Assembly: GCF_002904335.1 (NCBI RefSeq)
Contig: NZ_PPHF01000074.1
Span: 124,001-188,000 of the forward strand
Length of the DNA: 64,000 bases
Direction: 5' to 3'
Origin: Amycolatopsis sp. CA-126428
GTDB lineage: Bacteria > Actinomycetota > Actinomycetes > Mycobacteriales > Pseudonocardiaceae
Shown: piece after piece, positions 16,744-25,069 of the stretch
Layout: every line of letters starts with the position of its first letter
Numbering within the stretch: the first letter of the stretch is position 1
Position numbers and translations under genes: made by a program
The notes under the pieces: model-generated
Databases searched by the model: none
Told to the model about the DNA's origin: nothing
The model's input: only the letters and a program-made list of their open reading frames with translations

Positions 16744-18258
16744 TCAGGCGGGTGCGCCGAACCACCTGCGCAGGGCCGCGTCGAGGCCGGCGGTCGAGCC
16801 GTCCTCGCGCGCCCAGGCGATGTGCCCGTCCGGCCGGACCAGCACGCCCGTCAGCGCCGGCTCGCTGTCGCACTTCGCGGTCAGCACCCCGACCCGGCCG
16901 GCCCAGCCGCTCGCCGTCTCGCGCAGGTCGCCGTGGTCGGCGAGGTCGAGCAGGAGCGCCTTGCCGTCCTGGAGGCGCTCGCCGAGCCGGGTGCCGTCGG
17001 CGAACGCGAAGTCGGGCGCGGCGCGGCCGGTGAGGTCGTGCTCGCCGTCGATCGGGTACCGGTGCAGGACCCCGGAAAGCTTCTTCGCGAGGTAGGTCGC
17101 GCCGTCGCCGGTGAGCAGGAGATCGGTGAGGACCTGGCGCAATGCCTTCGTCCGCACGTCACTGCGCATCAGCGCGACCTGCGCCCGGGTCCACTCGAGG
17201 ACCCACTCGCCGATCGGGTGCCGCTCGGTCGTGTAGGTGTCGAGCAGGCCGGCCGGGGCCCAGCCGTGGATGGTGGCGGCGAGTTTCCAGCCCAGGTTGA
17301 CGGCGTCGCCGATGCCGAGGTTGAGGCCCTGCCCGCCGAAGGGGGAGTGCACGTGGGCCGCGTCCCCGGCCAGCAGCACGCGGCCCTGGCGGTAGCTGGT
17401 CGCCTGGCGCGCGTTGTCGGTGAAGCGCGTCGCGCTGTGGACCTTCGTCACCCGGACGTCCGCCCCGGACACCCGCCGGAGGCTGTCTTCGAGCTCCTGC
17501 GCGGTGATCGGCGCGTCCCGGTCCACGGGCGGCCCGTCGAATTCGACGGTGAGGAACCGGCCGGGGGTCGGCCCGACGACGTAGAGGCCACCGGTGCCGT
17601 GCTGCCACCCGGCGGGCAGCACCTCGGCGCCGGTCAGTTCGGCCATCGCCTGCCGCCCGGTGATGGCCGGATCGGTCCCGGGGAACTCGAACCCGGCCAG
17701 CTTGCGGACCCGGCTGCGTCCCCCGTCGCACCCGACGAGCCACCCGGCGCGCACGGTTTCCCCCTCGCCGAACTGCACGGTCACGCCGTCGTCGTCGGCG
17801 TCGAACCCGGTGAGCTCGGCACCCCGGCGGATCTCGACCCCCAGTTCGGCGGCCCGCGCGGCGAGGATCGCCTCGACGGCCTGCTGCTGGATGACGACCA
17901 CCCGGGCGGCGGGCCCGACGTCCCGGAAGGCGGGATCGGTGAAGTCGACCCCGCCCGAGGTGACCATGATCCCGGCGAAGTGCCCCACCGGGACGGCCTT
18001 GGGCCCACCTCCGCCGCGTGATTCGAGGAACTTCTGGATCTGCGCGAAGTTCTGCCGCACGACTTCGTCCATCGCGGGCAGCAGCCCCCGCCGGTAGAAG
18101 GCTTCGGCCGTGGTCAGGTTGACCGACCCGGCCTTGATCGTCTGGTCCGGCTCGGGCAGCCGTTCGACGACGAGCACGTCCACGCCCGCCAGCCGCAGTT
18201 CGCAGGCCAGCATCAAGCCGACCGGTCCGCCCCCGGAGATCACCACATCCCTGTTCAT
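16744..18258 (-). CDS. FAD-dependent aromatic hydroxylase (PheA/TfdB/RdmE group)
   Basis: 504 residues, class A flavoprotein monooxygenase. GGGPVGLMLACEL binds FAD, VGCDGGRSRVR is the DG motif and GDAAHVHSPFGGQGLN the GD motif; the C-terminal thioredoxin-like domain of this group is present. It hydroxylates phenolic or polyketide substrates with NAD(P)H and oxygen. It diverges from the TetR regulator at 18322, with tandem operators between them, so it is likely an inducible detoxification or tailoring enzyme. Confidence 0.9.
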   Translation of the reverse strand: MNRDVVISGGGPVGLMLACELRLAGVDVLVVERLPEPDQTIKAGSVNLTTAEAFYRRGLLPAMDEVVRQNFAQIQKFLESRGGGGPKAVPVGHFAGIMVTSGGVDFTDPAFRDVGPAARVVVIQQQAVEAILAARAAELGVEIRRGAELTGFDADDDGVTVQFGEGETVRAGWLVGCDGGRSRVRKLAGFEFPGTDPAITGRQAMAELTGAEVLPAGWQHGTGGLYVVGPTPGRFLTVEFDGPPVDRDAPITAQELEDSLRRVSGADVRVTKVHSATRFTDNARQATSYRQGRVLLAGDAAHVHSPFGGQGLNLGIGDAVNLGWKLAATIHGWAPAGLLDTYTTERHPIGEWVLEWTRAQVALMRSDVRTKALRQVLTDLLLTGDGATYLAKKLSGVLHRYPIDGEHDLTGRAAPDFAFADGTRLGERLQDGKALLLDLADHGDLRETASGWAGRVGVLTAKCDSEPALTGVLVRPDGHIAWAREDGSTAGLDAALRRWFGAPA

Positions 18259-18272
18259 GGCTCCGATGATGC

Positions 18273-18315
18273 CGGTAAACTTTTACCGAGTCAAACTTTT
18301 GGCTCGGTCTATACT
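18273..18315. promoter_or_regulatory. tandem TetR operators with overlapping promoter
   Basis: Two dyads with the same CT centre: CGGTAAA-CT-TTTACCG (18273-18288, perfect) and CCGAGTCAAA-CT-TTTGGCTCGG (18286-18307, one mismatch). Their centres are 16 bases apart. TATACT (18310-18315) follows, six bases before the ATG of the TetR gene, implying a leaderless, autorepressed message. Confidence 0.7.
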
Positions 18316-18321
18316 CCGGGC

Positions 18322-18954
18322 ATGCCGGATCCGGGACTGCGCGAGCGGAAGAAGCAGGCCACCCGCCTGCTGATCTCCAACGTGGCCACAGGCTTGTTCG
18401 CCGAGCGCGGCTTCGAGGAGGTGACCGTGGCCGAGATCGCCGAGGCGGCGGGCGTCTCGAAGATGACGGTGTTCAACTACTTCCCGCGCAAGGAGGACCT
18501 CTTCCTGGACCGCCACGCGGACCGCCTGGCGGAGCTGACCGCGGTGGTGCGGTCCCGGCCGGCGGGGGTGTCGCCGTGTGAAGCGCTACGCCGTCACCAG
18601 CACGAGTTGCTGGCGACGGGGCACCCGCTCTCGGGCGCGATCGCCGGTGGCCCGGGCTTCTGGTGGGTGCTGACGTCGAGCCCGGCGCTGATGGCGCGGT
18701 GGTACGAGCAGGAGCGCGAGATCGCGGACGCGTTCGCTTCGGTGCTCGCCGAGGAGACGGGTGACGCGTTCCGGTCCCGGATGGTGGCGGGCTTGCTGAC
18801 GACGGCGATCACGACGGTGTTCGCGCACGCCATGGGCCGGATCATCGCGGGTGACGACGCGGAAGTGGTCCGGCGGGAACAGGTGGCGGTGGTCGACCAG
18901 GCCTTCGACCTCGTGGAACACGGGGTGGGTGCGTTCCCGGGTGAGGCGGGCTGA
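18322..18954 (+). CDS. TetR-family repressor
   Basis: 210 residues. HTH at about 12-58 (TVAEIAEAAGVSKMTVFNYF) and a variable ligand-binding C-terminal domain. It is divergent from the flavin hydroxylase, which it most probably represses together with itself via the dyads at 18273-18307. The ligand is unknown. Confidence 0.92.
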   Translation: MPDPGLRERKKQATRLLISNVATGLFAERGFEEVTVAEIAEAAGVSKMTVFNYFPRKEDLFLDRHADRLAELTAVVRSRPAGVSPCEALRRHQHELLATGHPLSGAIAGGPGFWWVLTSSPALMARWYEQEREIADAFASVLAEETGDAFRSRMVAGLLTTAITTVFAHAMGRIIAGDDAEVVRREQVAVVDQAFDLVEHGVGAFPGEAG

Positions 18955-19128
18955 CGCCGGCGCGGTTTCCGGCGAAGAACGGCGCGTGGCGTCGATCTCA
19001 CTCCACCGTGTTCGGTTCGTTTGTTTCGCCCTTCTTGTTTTGTAACACCGCGACATTCGATGGCGATCGACACGCACAAGGTATTGGTGTTTTCCGGGGT
19101 GGACTCTGGTGCGTGATGAATCGTCGCG

Positions 19129-19413
19129 GTGGGGATTATGGTGCGGTCGGAACCGGTTGTGGTGGATCTGGGTTGGCTCCACCGGGCCGCTGTGGTGCGC
19201 GTGCGTCTTGACGCCGTGGTGAACGTTCGCCTGCTGAGCGCGGAGAACGTGGAATCCTATCGGCGGAGAAGTGCCTATCGGATGGTCGGCGGGGTCGCGA
19301 CGAACCGGCAGCTCGACATTCGAGTTCCGTCCGACGGGCATTGGTACATCGCCGTCGACACCGAAGGATTGACGGCCGGAAACTTTCGGGTGGACGTCAC
19401 CGTTGTTTCGTGA
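19129..19413 (+). CDS. DUF1883-like small protein
   Basis: 94 residues from GTG 19129, or 91 from ATG 19138. DLGWLHRAAVVRVRL, NVRLLSAENVESYRRR, GGVATNRQLDIRVPS and GHWYIAVDTEG follow the DUF1883 pattern (short beta-sandwich-like domain also found attached to TIR domains in putative immune or signalling proteins). No function is established. The 130 bases before it are visibly poorer in G+C than the surroundings, which suggests acquired DNA. Confidence 0.7.
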   Translation: MGIMVRSEPVVVDLGWLHRAAVVRVRLDAVVNVRLLSAENVESYRRRSAYRMVGGVATNRQLDIRVPSDGHWYIAVDTEGLTAGNFRVDVTVVS

Positions 19414-19460
19414 CTTCCCCTTGGGCGGTGCCGAGCGCGCCGGTTTTCCCGATCGCGGGA

Positions 19461-20924
19461 CTAATTCAGCGTCGGTCGGCGCCCGGCCCACGGCCGGGCC
19501 TTCTCCAGCTGGCCCGCCAGCCGCAACAGCGTGTCGTCGGCGCCGAGCCGGCCGACGAACTGGGCGCCGATCGGCAGCCCGTCCGCGGTCCAGTGCAGGG
19601 GGACGCTCATCGCGGGGCGGCCGGTGAGGTTGGCCAGCTGCGTGTAGGGTACCCAGCCGAGGTTGTCGGAGATCATCCGTTCCACCACCGGCGTGTGCCG
19701 CAGCAGCCCGGCCGCCCCGGCGGCGAGCAGGGCCCGCTGTGCCGCGCGCAGCGGCGCCGGGGATTCGAAAGCGCCGATCCGGGGCGGCGGGGTGGCCGTC
19801 GTCGGGGTCAGCAGGAGGTCGTAAGTCTCGTGGAACCCGGCGAGCCGCCGGGTGTGCTCGTGGCGCCGTTCGATGGCGCGCACCAGGTCGACCGAGCTGG
19901 TGGCCCGCCCCAGCGCGGCCATGGTGCGGGTGTCGAGTTCGAAAGCCGCGTCGCCGGCTCCGCTCGCCGCCCGGCAGTCCGCCATCGCGTGCGCGCAGCT
20001 GACGAACCAGCTGGTCAGGAAGTCGCGGGCCAGGGCGGCGTCGTCCAACGGCTGGGCGGACAGCTCCACCACGTCGTGCCCGAGTTCGTCGAGCAGATCG
20101 CCGGCCGCACGCGCGGCGGCGACGGCTTCCGGGTGCGGGGCCGGGTTGATGGCGCTGGCGGTGCACAGCGCCACGCGCAGCCGGCCCGGGTCGCGCCCGG
20201 CCTCGTCCGCGAAGGGAGTCCGCGGACCGGCGGCGAGGTAGGGCGAGAGCGGTGTCGGGCCGGCGAGGACGTCGAGCATGGCCGCGGTGTCGCGGACGGA
20301 GCGGGAGATCACGCCGTCGGTGGCGGTGCCGCCGAGTCCTTCGGCGCGCGACGGCCCGGCCGGGATCAGTCCGCGTGACGGCTTGAGCCCGAACAGTCCG
20401 CACGCCGACGCCGGGATCCGGATGGAGCCGCCGCCGTCGCTCGCCCCCGCGCACGGCACGATCCCGGCGGCGACCGCGGCGGCCGCACCGCCCGAGGACC
20501 CACCCGGCGTGTGGCCGGTGTTCCAGGGGTTGCGGGCGGTCCCGAACAGGTCCGGTTCGGTGATGCCCTTGGCCCCGAATTCGGGGGTGTTGGTCTTGCC
20601 GAAGACGACCAGCCCGGCGTCGAGCCAGCGCTGCACCACGGTGCTGGTCTCGGCGGCGGGTATCGCCGCCATCGACCGCGAGCCGCCGCTGGTGGGCGTT
20701 CCGGCCAGATCCTGGTGGAGGTCCTTGATCAGGAACGGAACGCCGGCGAAGGGCCCGTCCGGCGCGGCCGCGGGCGGGTCCACCGCACGCACGACGGCGT
20801 TCAGCCGCGGGTTGACCTGCGCCAGCCGGGCCCGCGCCGCCTCGAGCAGCTCCGCCGGGGTGACCTGGCCTTCGCGGACCAGAGCGGCCAGGCCCACCGC
20901 GTCGTGGTTCGGGTAGTCGTCCAT
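19461..20924 (-). CDS. amidase-signature hydrolase
   Basis: 487 residues. The Ser-cisSer-Lys triad is visible: Lys in FLIKDLHQDL, the Gly/Ser motif GGSSGGAAAAVAAG and the nucleophile Ser in GASDGGGSIRIP. It hydrolyses carboxylic amides; 6-aminohexanoate-cyclic-dimer hydrolase and aryl-amidases belong to this family, but the substrate here is unknown. ATG 20924 is favoured over an ATG six codons upstream because the common N-terminus starts here. Confidence 0.88.
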   Translation of the reverse strand: MDDYPNHDAVGLAALVREGQVTPAELLEAARARLAQVNPRLNAVVRAVDPPAAAPDGPFAGVPFLIKDLHQDLAGTPTSGGSRSMAAIPAAETSTVVQRWLDAGLVVFGKTNTPEFGAKGITEPDLFGTARNPWNTGHTPGGSSGGAAAAVAAGIVPCAGASDGGGSIRIPASACGLFGLKPSRGLIPAGPSRAEGLGGTATDGVISRSVRDTAAMLDVLAGPTPLSPYLAAGPRTPFADEAGRDPGRLRVALCTASAINPAPHPEAVAAARAAGDLLDELGHDVVELSAQPLDDAALARDFLTSWFVSCAHAMADCRAASGAGDAAFELDTRTMAALGRATSSVDLVRAIERRHEHTRRLAGFHETYDLLLTPTTATPPPRIGAFESPAPLRAAQRALLAAGAAGLLRHTPVVERMISDNLGWVPYTQLANLTGRPAMSVPLHWTADGLPIGAQFVGRLGADDTLLRLAGQLEKARPWAGRRPTLN

Positions 20925-21047
20925 GGGGAGATCCTGCCGCACGCCGCGGCGTTTCCGTTCCGACCGGCCGGGGGTGGTGCGCTTCCCTTACCGAGCCGGC
21001 CGGTCTGCGCTACCGTCGGAGGAGACCGCAGACATCCGGGGGGAATC

Positions 21048-22232
21048 ATGCGTCGACTGGTCGTCTCCGCCGCTTGCGCCGTGCTCGTGTTCACCGGCAG
21101 CGGCACCGCTGTCGCCGCCGCGGCCACGGACCCACGGCAGGCCGCGCTGGACACCGCCGTGCAGGCCGGGAACGTGGGGATGATCGCCGTCGCCACGGAT
21201 CCGGCCGGCCGCTGGCGGGGGCGCGCCGGGGTCGGTGACGTCGTCACCGGGGCGAAGCCCGACACCGGCGGGCGGTTCCGCATCGCCAGCGTGTCCAAGA
21301 CGTTCACCGCGACACTCGTGCTGAAGCTGGCCGCGAAGGGCCGGCTGGGGCTGGACGAGCCGATCGCGAAGTACCTGCCCGGCCTGCTGCCCTACGCGGA
21401 GCCGATCACCGTCCGCCAGCTGCTGCAGCACACCAGCGGCCTGCCGCGGGACCTGGCGCCGCAGTACACCTGGACGACCCTGGCGGAGGTGGACACCGAA
21501 CGGTTCGAGCACTTCGGCGAGGTGGAGGCGATCCACGACAGCACCGTGCAGCCGCTGCTGTTCCCGCCCGGCACGAGCTGGTCGTACTCCAACACCGGCT
21601 ACAACGTGCTCGCCCTGCTGGTGGAGAAGCTCACCGGCCGCCGGTTCGAGCAGGTGCTCGCCGACTGGATCACCGGTCCGCTGCACCTGGCCGACACGTT
21701 CCTGCCGCGCGACTTCCCGCTGGTGCCGCGCCCGGCCATCCGCGGCTACGAGCAGCTCTACCCCGCGCCGCACGGGCTGACGGACGTCACCGTCTACAAC
21801 CTCAGCCGCTACTTCGGTGCCGGGAACATCATCTCGAGCGCGACCGACCTGAACCGCTTCTTCCGCGCGCTGTTCGACGGCGAACTCCTGCCGGCCGACG
21901 TGCTCGCGCAGATGAAGACCACGGTCCCGTGGCCGGGGCAGGGCGGGCTGCTCAGCTACGGGCTGGGGCTGATGCGCCTCTCCCTGGCCGGCATCTGCGG
22001 CCCCGGCGCGCCCGATGTCTGGGGCCACGCGGGGGACGTGCCGGGGTACAGCACGTGGAGCATGAGCGAAGACACCGCCACCCGCCAGATCACCGTCGCG
22101 TCCAGCCCGGACCTGACCGCATCACCCGCCGCGGCGTCCGGCCGCATCCTGGCGATGGTGACGGAGTTCTGCAGCCCGGCTCTCCCCGAAGCCCAGGCGC
22201 ACGCCGCCCAGCTCCAGGCCGCGGTGCACTGA
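21048..22232 (+). CDS. secreted serine hydrolase, class C beta-lactamase/DD-peptidase-like
   Basis: 394 residues with a Sec signal peptide (to about residue 24, AVAAAA). The catalytic motifs are SVSK (Ser-x-x-Lys), YSN (Tyr-x-Asn) and HAG in the place of Lys-Thr-Gly, as in the Streptomyces R61 DD-carboxypeptidase and esterase EstB-type enzymes. It would act outside the cell on peptidoglycan stem peptides or on esters. GGGGGGA precedes the ATG. Confidence 0.88.
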   Translation: MRRLVVSAACAVLVFTGSGTAVAAAATDPRQAALDTAVQAGNVGMIAVATDPAGRWRGRAGVGDVVTGAKPDTGGRFRIASVSKTFTATLVLKLAAKGRLGLDEPIAKYLPGLLPYAEPITVRQLLQHTSGLPRDLAPQYTWTTLAEVDTERFEHFGEVEAIHDSTVQPLLFPPGTSWSYSNTGYNVLALLVEKLTGRRFEQVLADWITGPLHLADTFLPRDFPLVPRPAIRGYEQLYPAPHGLTDVTVYNLSRYFGAGNIISSATDLNRFFRALFDGELLPADVLAQMKTTVPWPGQGGLLSYGLGLMRLSLAGICGPGAPDVWGHAGDVPGYSTWSMSEDTATRQITVASSPDLTASPAAASGRILAMVTEFCSPALPEAQAHAAQLQAAVH

Positions 22233-22255
22233 CCGCCGCTGGACATCAGGAGTGC

Positions 22256-22268
22256 TAACGTTACGTAA
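22256..22268. promoter_or_regulatory. overlapping palindromes upstream of LysE-type exporter
   Basis: TAACGTTA (22256-22263) and TTACGTAA (22261-22268) overlap in an A+T-rich stretch 48 bases before the exporter start. A candidate regulator site. Confidence 0.35.
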
Positions 22269-22315
22269 GAATCTTTAGCTGGAGTAAGGCAGCGCCCCGG
22301 TCATACCGTGTCGAG

Positions 22316-22918
22316 GTGCTGCCTCTCCTGCTGGCCGGATTCGGAACCGGCCTGTCCCTGATCGTCGCGATCGGCTCCCAGAACGCCTTCCTGCTGCAAC
22401 AAGGCCTGCGTGGCGGGGCCGTGGCGCCGCTGGTCGTCATCTGTGCCGGGTCCGATCTCGTGCTCATCGGGCTCGGGGTCAGCGGCATCGGGGCCGTGCT
22501 GGCGCAGTGGCCGACCGCCATCGGGGTCATCGCCGCCGGGGGTGGGCTGTTCCTGCTCGGCTACGGCGCGCTCGCCGCGCGGCGGGCGTTCCGGCCGTCC
22601 GTCATGACCGTCGGCGAGGACCGCACGCCGCTGCGGAAGGCCGTGCTCGCCTGCGTGGCCTTCACCTGGCTGAACCCGCACGTCTACCTCGACACGGTCC
22701 TGCTGCTCGGCTCGGTCGCGGTCGCCCACGGCGACGGGCGGTGGCTGTTCGGCCTCGGCGCCGGGGTGGCCAGCGCCGTCTGGTTCAGCGCCCTGGGCTT
22801 CGGGGCGCGGCGGCTGGCCGGCGTGTTCGCGAAGCCGATGGCCTGGCGCGTGCTGGACGTCGTGATCGCCGTGACGATGACCGGGCTGGGGGTGACGCTG
22901 CTGCTCGGCCGGGTCTGA
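22316..22918 (+). CDS. LysE/ArgO-family amino-acid exporter
   Basis: 200 residues, six predicted membrane helices. GSQNAFLLQQGLRG near the N-terminus and TWLNPHVYLDTVLL in the centre are signatures of LysE/ArgO, which export basic amino acids. GTG 22316 is followed at once by the first helix. No LysG-type regulator is adjacent. The stop abuts the stop of the convergent alkyltransferase gene. Confidence 0.9.
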   Translation: MLPLLLAGFGTGLSLIVAIGSQNAFLLQQGLRGGAVAPLVVICAGSDLVLIGLGVSGIGAVLAQWPTAIGVIAAGGGLFLLGYGALAARRAFRPSVMTVGEDRTPLRKAVLACVAFTWLNPHVYLDTVLLLGSVAVAHGDGRWLFGLGAGVASAVWFSALGFGARRLAGVFAKPMAWRVLDVVIAVTMTGLGVTLLLGRV

Positions 22919-23398
22919 TCACCAGAGCCCCGAGGCCGGTGGCCGTTCCAGGTCCAGGAGGAACGCCTTCCGCTGCACCCCGCCCGCGTAGCCCGTCAGC
23001 TTCCCGCCCTTGCCGACGACGCGGTGGCACGCCACCAGGATGCTCAGCGGGTTGCGCCCGACCGCCGCGCCGACCTCGTGCGGCAGGCCGCCGACCGCCC
23101 GGGCCAGCTCGCCGTACGTCGCCGTGGCGCCGTACGGGATCTTGGCGAGCTCGGCCCACACCGCGCGGTCGAAGCCGGGGCCGTCCGCCCGCACCGGCAC
23201 GTCGAACACCGTGCGCCGGCCGGCGAAGTACTCCTCCAGTTGCCGCACCGCCTCGGGGAACGCCGTGTCGTCGCGCTCGCCGAACGTGGTGCGGTCCGGG
23301 CGGGTCCAGTGGTTCGGGAAGTACAGGCCGGTCACGACGGCATCGTCGCCGACGACGGTCAGCGGGCCGATCGGGGAATCCACCACAGCGTGTTTCAT
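22919..23398 (-). CDS. ogt: methylated-DNA--protein-cysteine methyltransferase
   Basis: 159 residues. It removes O6-alkyl groups from guanine by suicide transfer to Cys. YFAGRRTVFDVPV, the helix-turn-helix region PYGATATYGELARAVG and the active site VACHRVVGKGGKLTGYAGG are present; the residue before the active-site Cys is Ala where most members have Pro. Last gene of a five-gene operon; ATGA overlap with the gene upstream. Confidence 0.92.
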   Translation of the reverse strand: MKHAVVDSPIGPLTVVGDDAVVTGLYFPNHWTRPDRTTFGERDDTAFPEAVRQLEEYFAGRRTVFDVPVRADGPGFDRAVWAELAKIPYGATATYGELARAVGGLPHEVGAAVGRNPLSILVACHRVVGKGGKLTGYAGGVQRKAFLLDLERPPASGLW

Positions 23399-23769
23399 CG
23401 GTTCTCCCAAGTAGTCCCGTCCGCGCGGGCGCCGCGCAGACCGGGGAGCGCGAAGCCTTCCAGAGCCGAAGTCGCGATCGTCCGATGTGGACTCCACGAC
23501 GTCGACAGCAGCAGCCGGCGGGTCATGCCGGCCCAGCCCGCCGGGGTGGCGGCGACCACCCACGCGTCCGGCTCCGGCGCCGCGAAGCGACGCGCCTGGC
23601 GCAGCCACGACGCCGCCGTTCCGGGCCAGGTCACCGTGGCCAGCACCAGGCCGCCCCAGGCCGCGGCGATCTGCTCGCCCTCGGCCCGGGAGGCAGCATC
23701 CGTGCCGATCACGATGTGCCGCGCCCGGCCGAGCAAGCCCAGCAGCGCCGCCAGTTCGAGCGAGGTCAT
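23395..23769 (-). CDS. unknown protein in an alkylation-repair operon
   Basis: 124 residues, soluble, not recognised. It contains IVIGTDAASRAEGEQIAAAW and ATVTWPGTAASWLRQARRF, suggestive of a small alpha/beta fold, and a C-terminal WSPHRT. ATGA overlaps on both sides fix its start and tie its expression to a 2OG-Fe(II) oxygenase and an alkyltransferase. A role in repair is inferred from place only. Confidence 0.7.
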   Translation of the reverse strand: MTSLELAALLGLLGRARHIVIGTDAASRAEGEQIAAAWGGLVLATVTWPGTAASWLRQARRFAAPEPDAWVVAATPAGWAGMTRRLLLSTSWSPHRTIATSALEGFALPGLRGARADGTTWENR

Positions 23770-24479
23770 GCGGCATCGTGGAACACGAGGCCCAGTGTGT
23801 GGCGGCGGCCCGACCGGACCACCGAAACGCCGTGGCGCACCGGGGCCGCCGACCAGCCGCGGGCCGAGCGGACCGGCCTGTCCCGGGTGGTGAACACCAG
23901 GCCGTGGCCCTGCGGGATGAGCGTCGCCGTGCCGCGGGACTGCGCGCGTGGCCGCTGCTCCACCAGGAGGAACTCGCCGCCGGTGTGGTCGGTGCCCGGA
24001 TCGTTCAGGTTGATCACCACCTGCAGCGGGAACACCTTGTCGCCGTAGAGGTCGCGGTGCAGCGCGTTCCAGCCGCCCGTGTCGTAGCGCAGCAGGATCG
24101 GCGTCGGCCGCTGCTGACCGGCGGCGTGGCACACGGCCAGCCACTCGTCCAAGGTGGACGGCCACTCGGCCGGCCGCCCGAGGCGCGCGGCCCAGTCCTG
24201 CGCGATCGGCAGCAGCCGCGGGTAGAGCGCCTGCCGCAGCCGCTGCACCGGTTCGGGGAACGGCGAAGCGAAGTAGTGGTAGTCGCCGTGGTCCCCGAAC
24301 CGGTGGCGACGCAGGTTCACCGTCGCCCGGAAGTGCGCCGGTTCGTCCCACAGCTCGACCAGCCGCGCGCACTCGGCCGGGCTGAGCAGCCGCGGCAGCA
24401 GGGCGCTGCCGTAGTCGTCGACCTCGGCGGCCACCGCGGCCCAGTCGGCCGCGGCGACGCGCTCCTCGAACGTCGTCAC
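23766..24479 (-). CDS. 2-oxoglutarate/Fe(II)-dependent oxygenase, probable alkylation repair
   Basis: 237 residues. The double-stranded beta-helix iron site is seen as H-R-D in NALHRDLYGDKVFP and a later His in GRRHTLGLVFHDA, where Arg before the His would bind 2-oxoglutarate. FGDHGDYHYF lies in the substrate-facing part. Members of this group sit in Ada/Ogt loci and are taken to be AlkB-like repair enzymes, although prolyl-hydroxylase-like activity cannot be excluded. GTGA overlap with the alkyltransferase upstream. Confidence 0.82.
   Translation of the reverse strand: MTTFEERVAAADWAAVAAEVDDYGSALLPRLLSPAECARLVELWDEPAHFRATVNLRRHRFGDHGDYHYFASPFPEPVQRLRQALYPRLLPIAQDWAARLGRPAEWPSTLDEWLAVCHAAGQQRPTPILLRYDTGGWNALHRDLYGDKVFPLQVVINLNDPGTDHTGGEFLLVEQRPRAQSRGTATLIPQGHGLVFTTRDRPVRSARGWSAAPVRHGVSVVRSGRRHTLGLVFHDAA
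24147..24159. repeat. dispersed motif GTCCA-N3-TGGAC
   Basis: Exact copy inside the 2OG-Fe(II) oxygenase gene, using a TTG codon. Confidence 0.5.
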
Positions 24480-25069
24480 GCCGCCTCCATCGTCAGCAGG
24501 GCCCGCTTGGCTTCTTCCCCGCCGGCGTACTGCCCGTACGACCCGTCGGACCGGACGACCCGGTGGCACGGCACCACCACCGGCAACGGGTTGAGCGCGC
24601 ACGCGGTGCCGACCGCGCGGACCGCCTTCGGGCTCCCCGCCGCCGCCGCGACCTGCGCGTAGCTTTCCGTGGTGCCGTAGGCGATCTCGGCCAGGTGAGC
24701 CAGCACGGCCCGGCGGAACCCCCGCGCCAGCCGCAGGTCCAGCGGGACGTCGAAGGCGTGCCGCTCGCCGGTGAAGTACTCCTCGAGCTGGCGGGTGACC
24801 TCCTCGAACCGGGCCGGGGTCCGGAGGATCCGCGGGCTGATGACCGCCGCCAGCTCGGCCAGCACGCCGTCGTGGTCCTGGCGGTCGAAGGCCACCCTCA
24901 CCAGGCCTTCCTCGGTCGCCGCCAGCAGCAGCGGCCCCACCGGGGAGTCGACGATGTGGTAGGCGACGTCCAGCAGTCCCTGGCGGGCGGCGTCGGCGAC
25001 GAGCCGCTCGTGCATCGGGTTCGGGTCGAGCAGGACCTCGTTCGTGAAGAACGGGAACATGTCCGTCAT
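24476..25069 (-). CDS. methylated-DNA--protein-cysteine methyltransferase, second copy
   Basis: 197 residues, with an N-terminal extension of about 45 residues before the Ogt fold. EYFTGERHAFDVPLDL, YGTTESYAQVAAAAG and the active site VVVPCHRVVRSDGSYGQYAGG are canonical. With the gene ending at 22919 the operon carries two different alkyltransferases. Coupled to the sigma-factor gene by ATGA. Confidence 0.92.
   Translation of the reverse strand: MTDMFPFFTNEVLLDPNPMHERLVADAARQGLLDVAYHIVDSPVGPLLLAATEEGLVRVAFDRQDHDGVLAELAAVISPRILRTPARFEEVTRQLEEYFTGERHAFDVPLDLRLARGFRRAVLAHLAEIAYGTTESYAQVAAAAGSPKAVRAVGTACALNPLPVVVPCHRVVRSDGSYGQYAGGEEAKRALLTMEAA

Noticed and set aside
22916..22921. Two stop codons forming TGATCA between convergent genes
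   Set aside because: Probably chance packing; a Dam/BclI-type palindrome but with no other sign of function.
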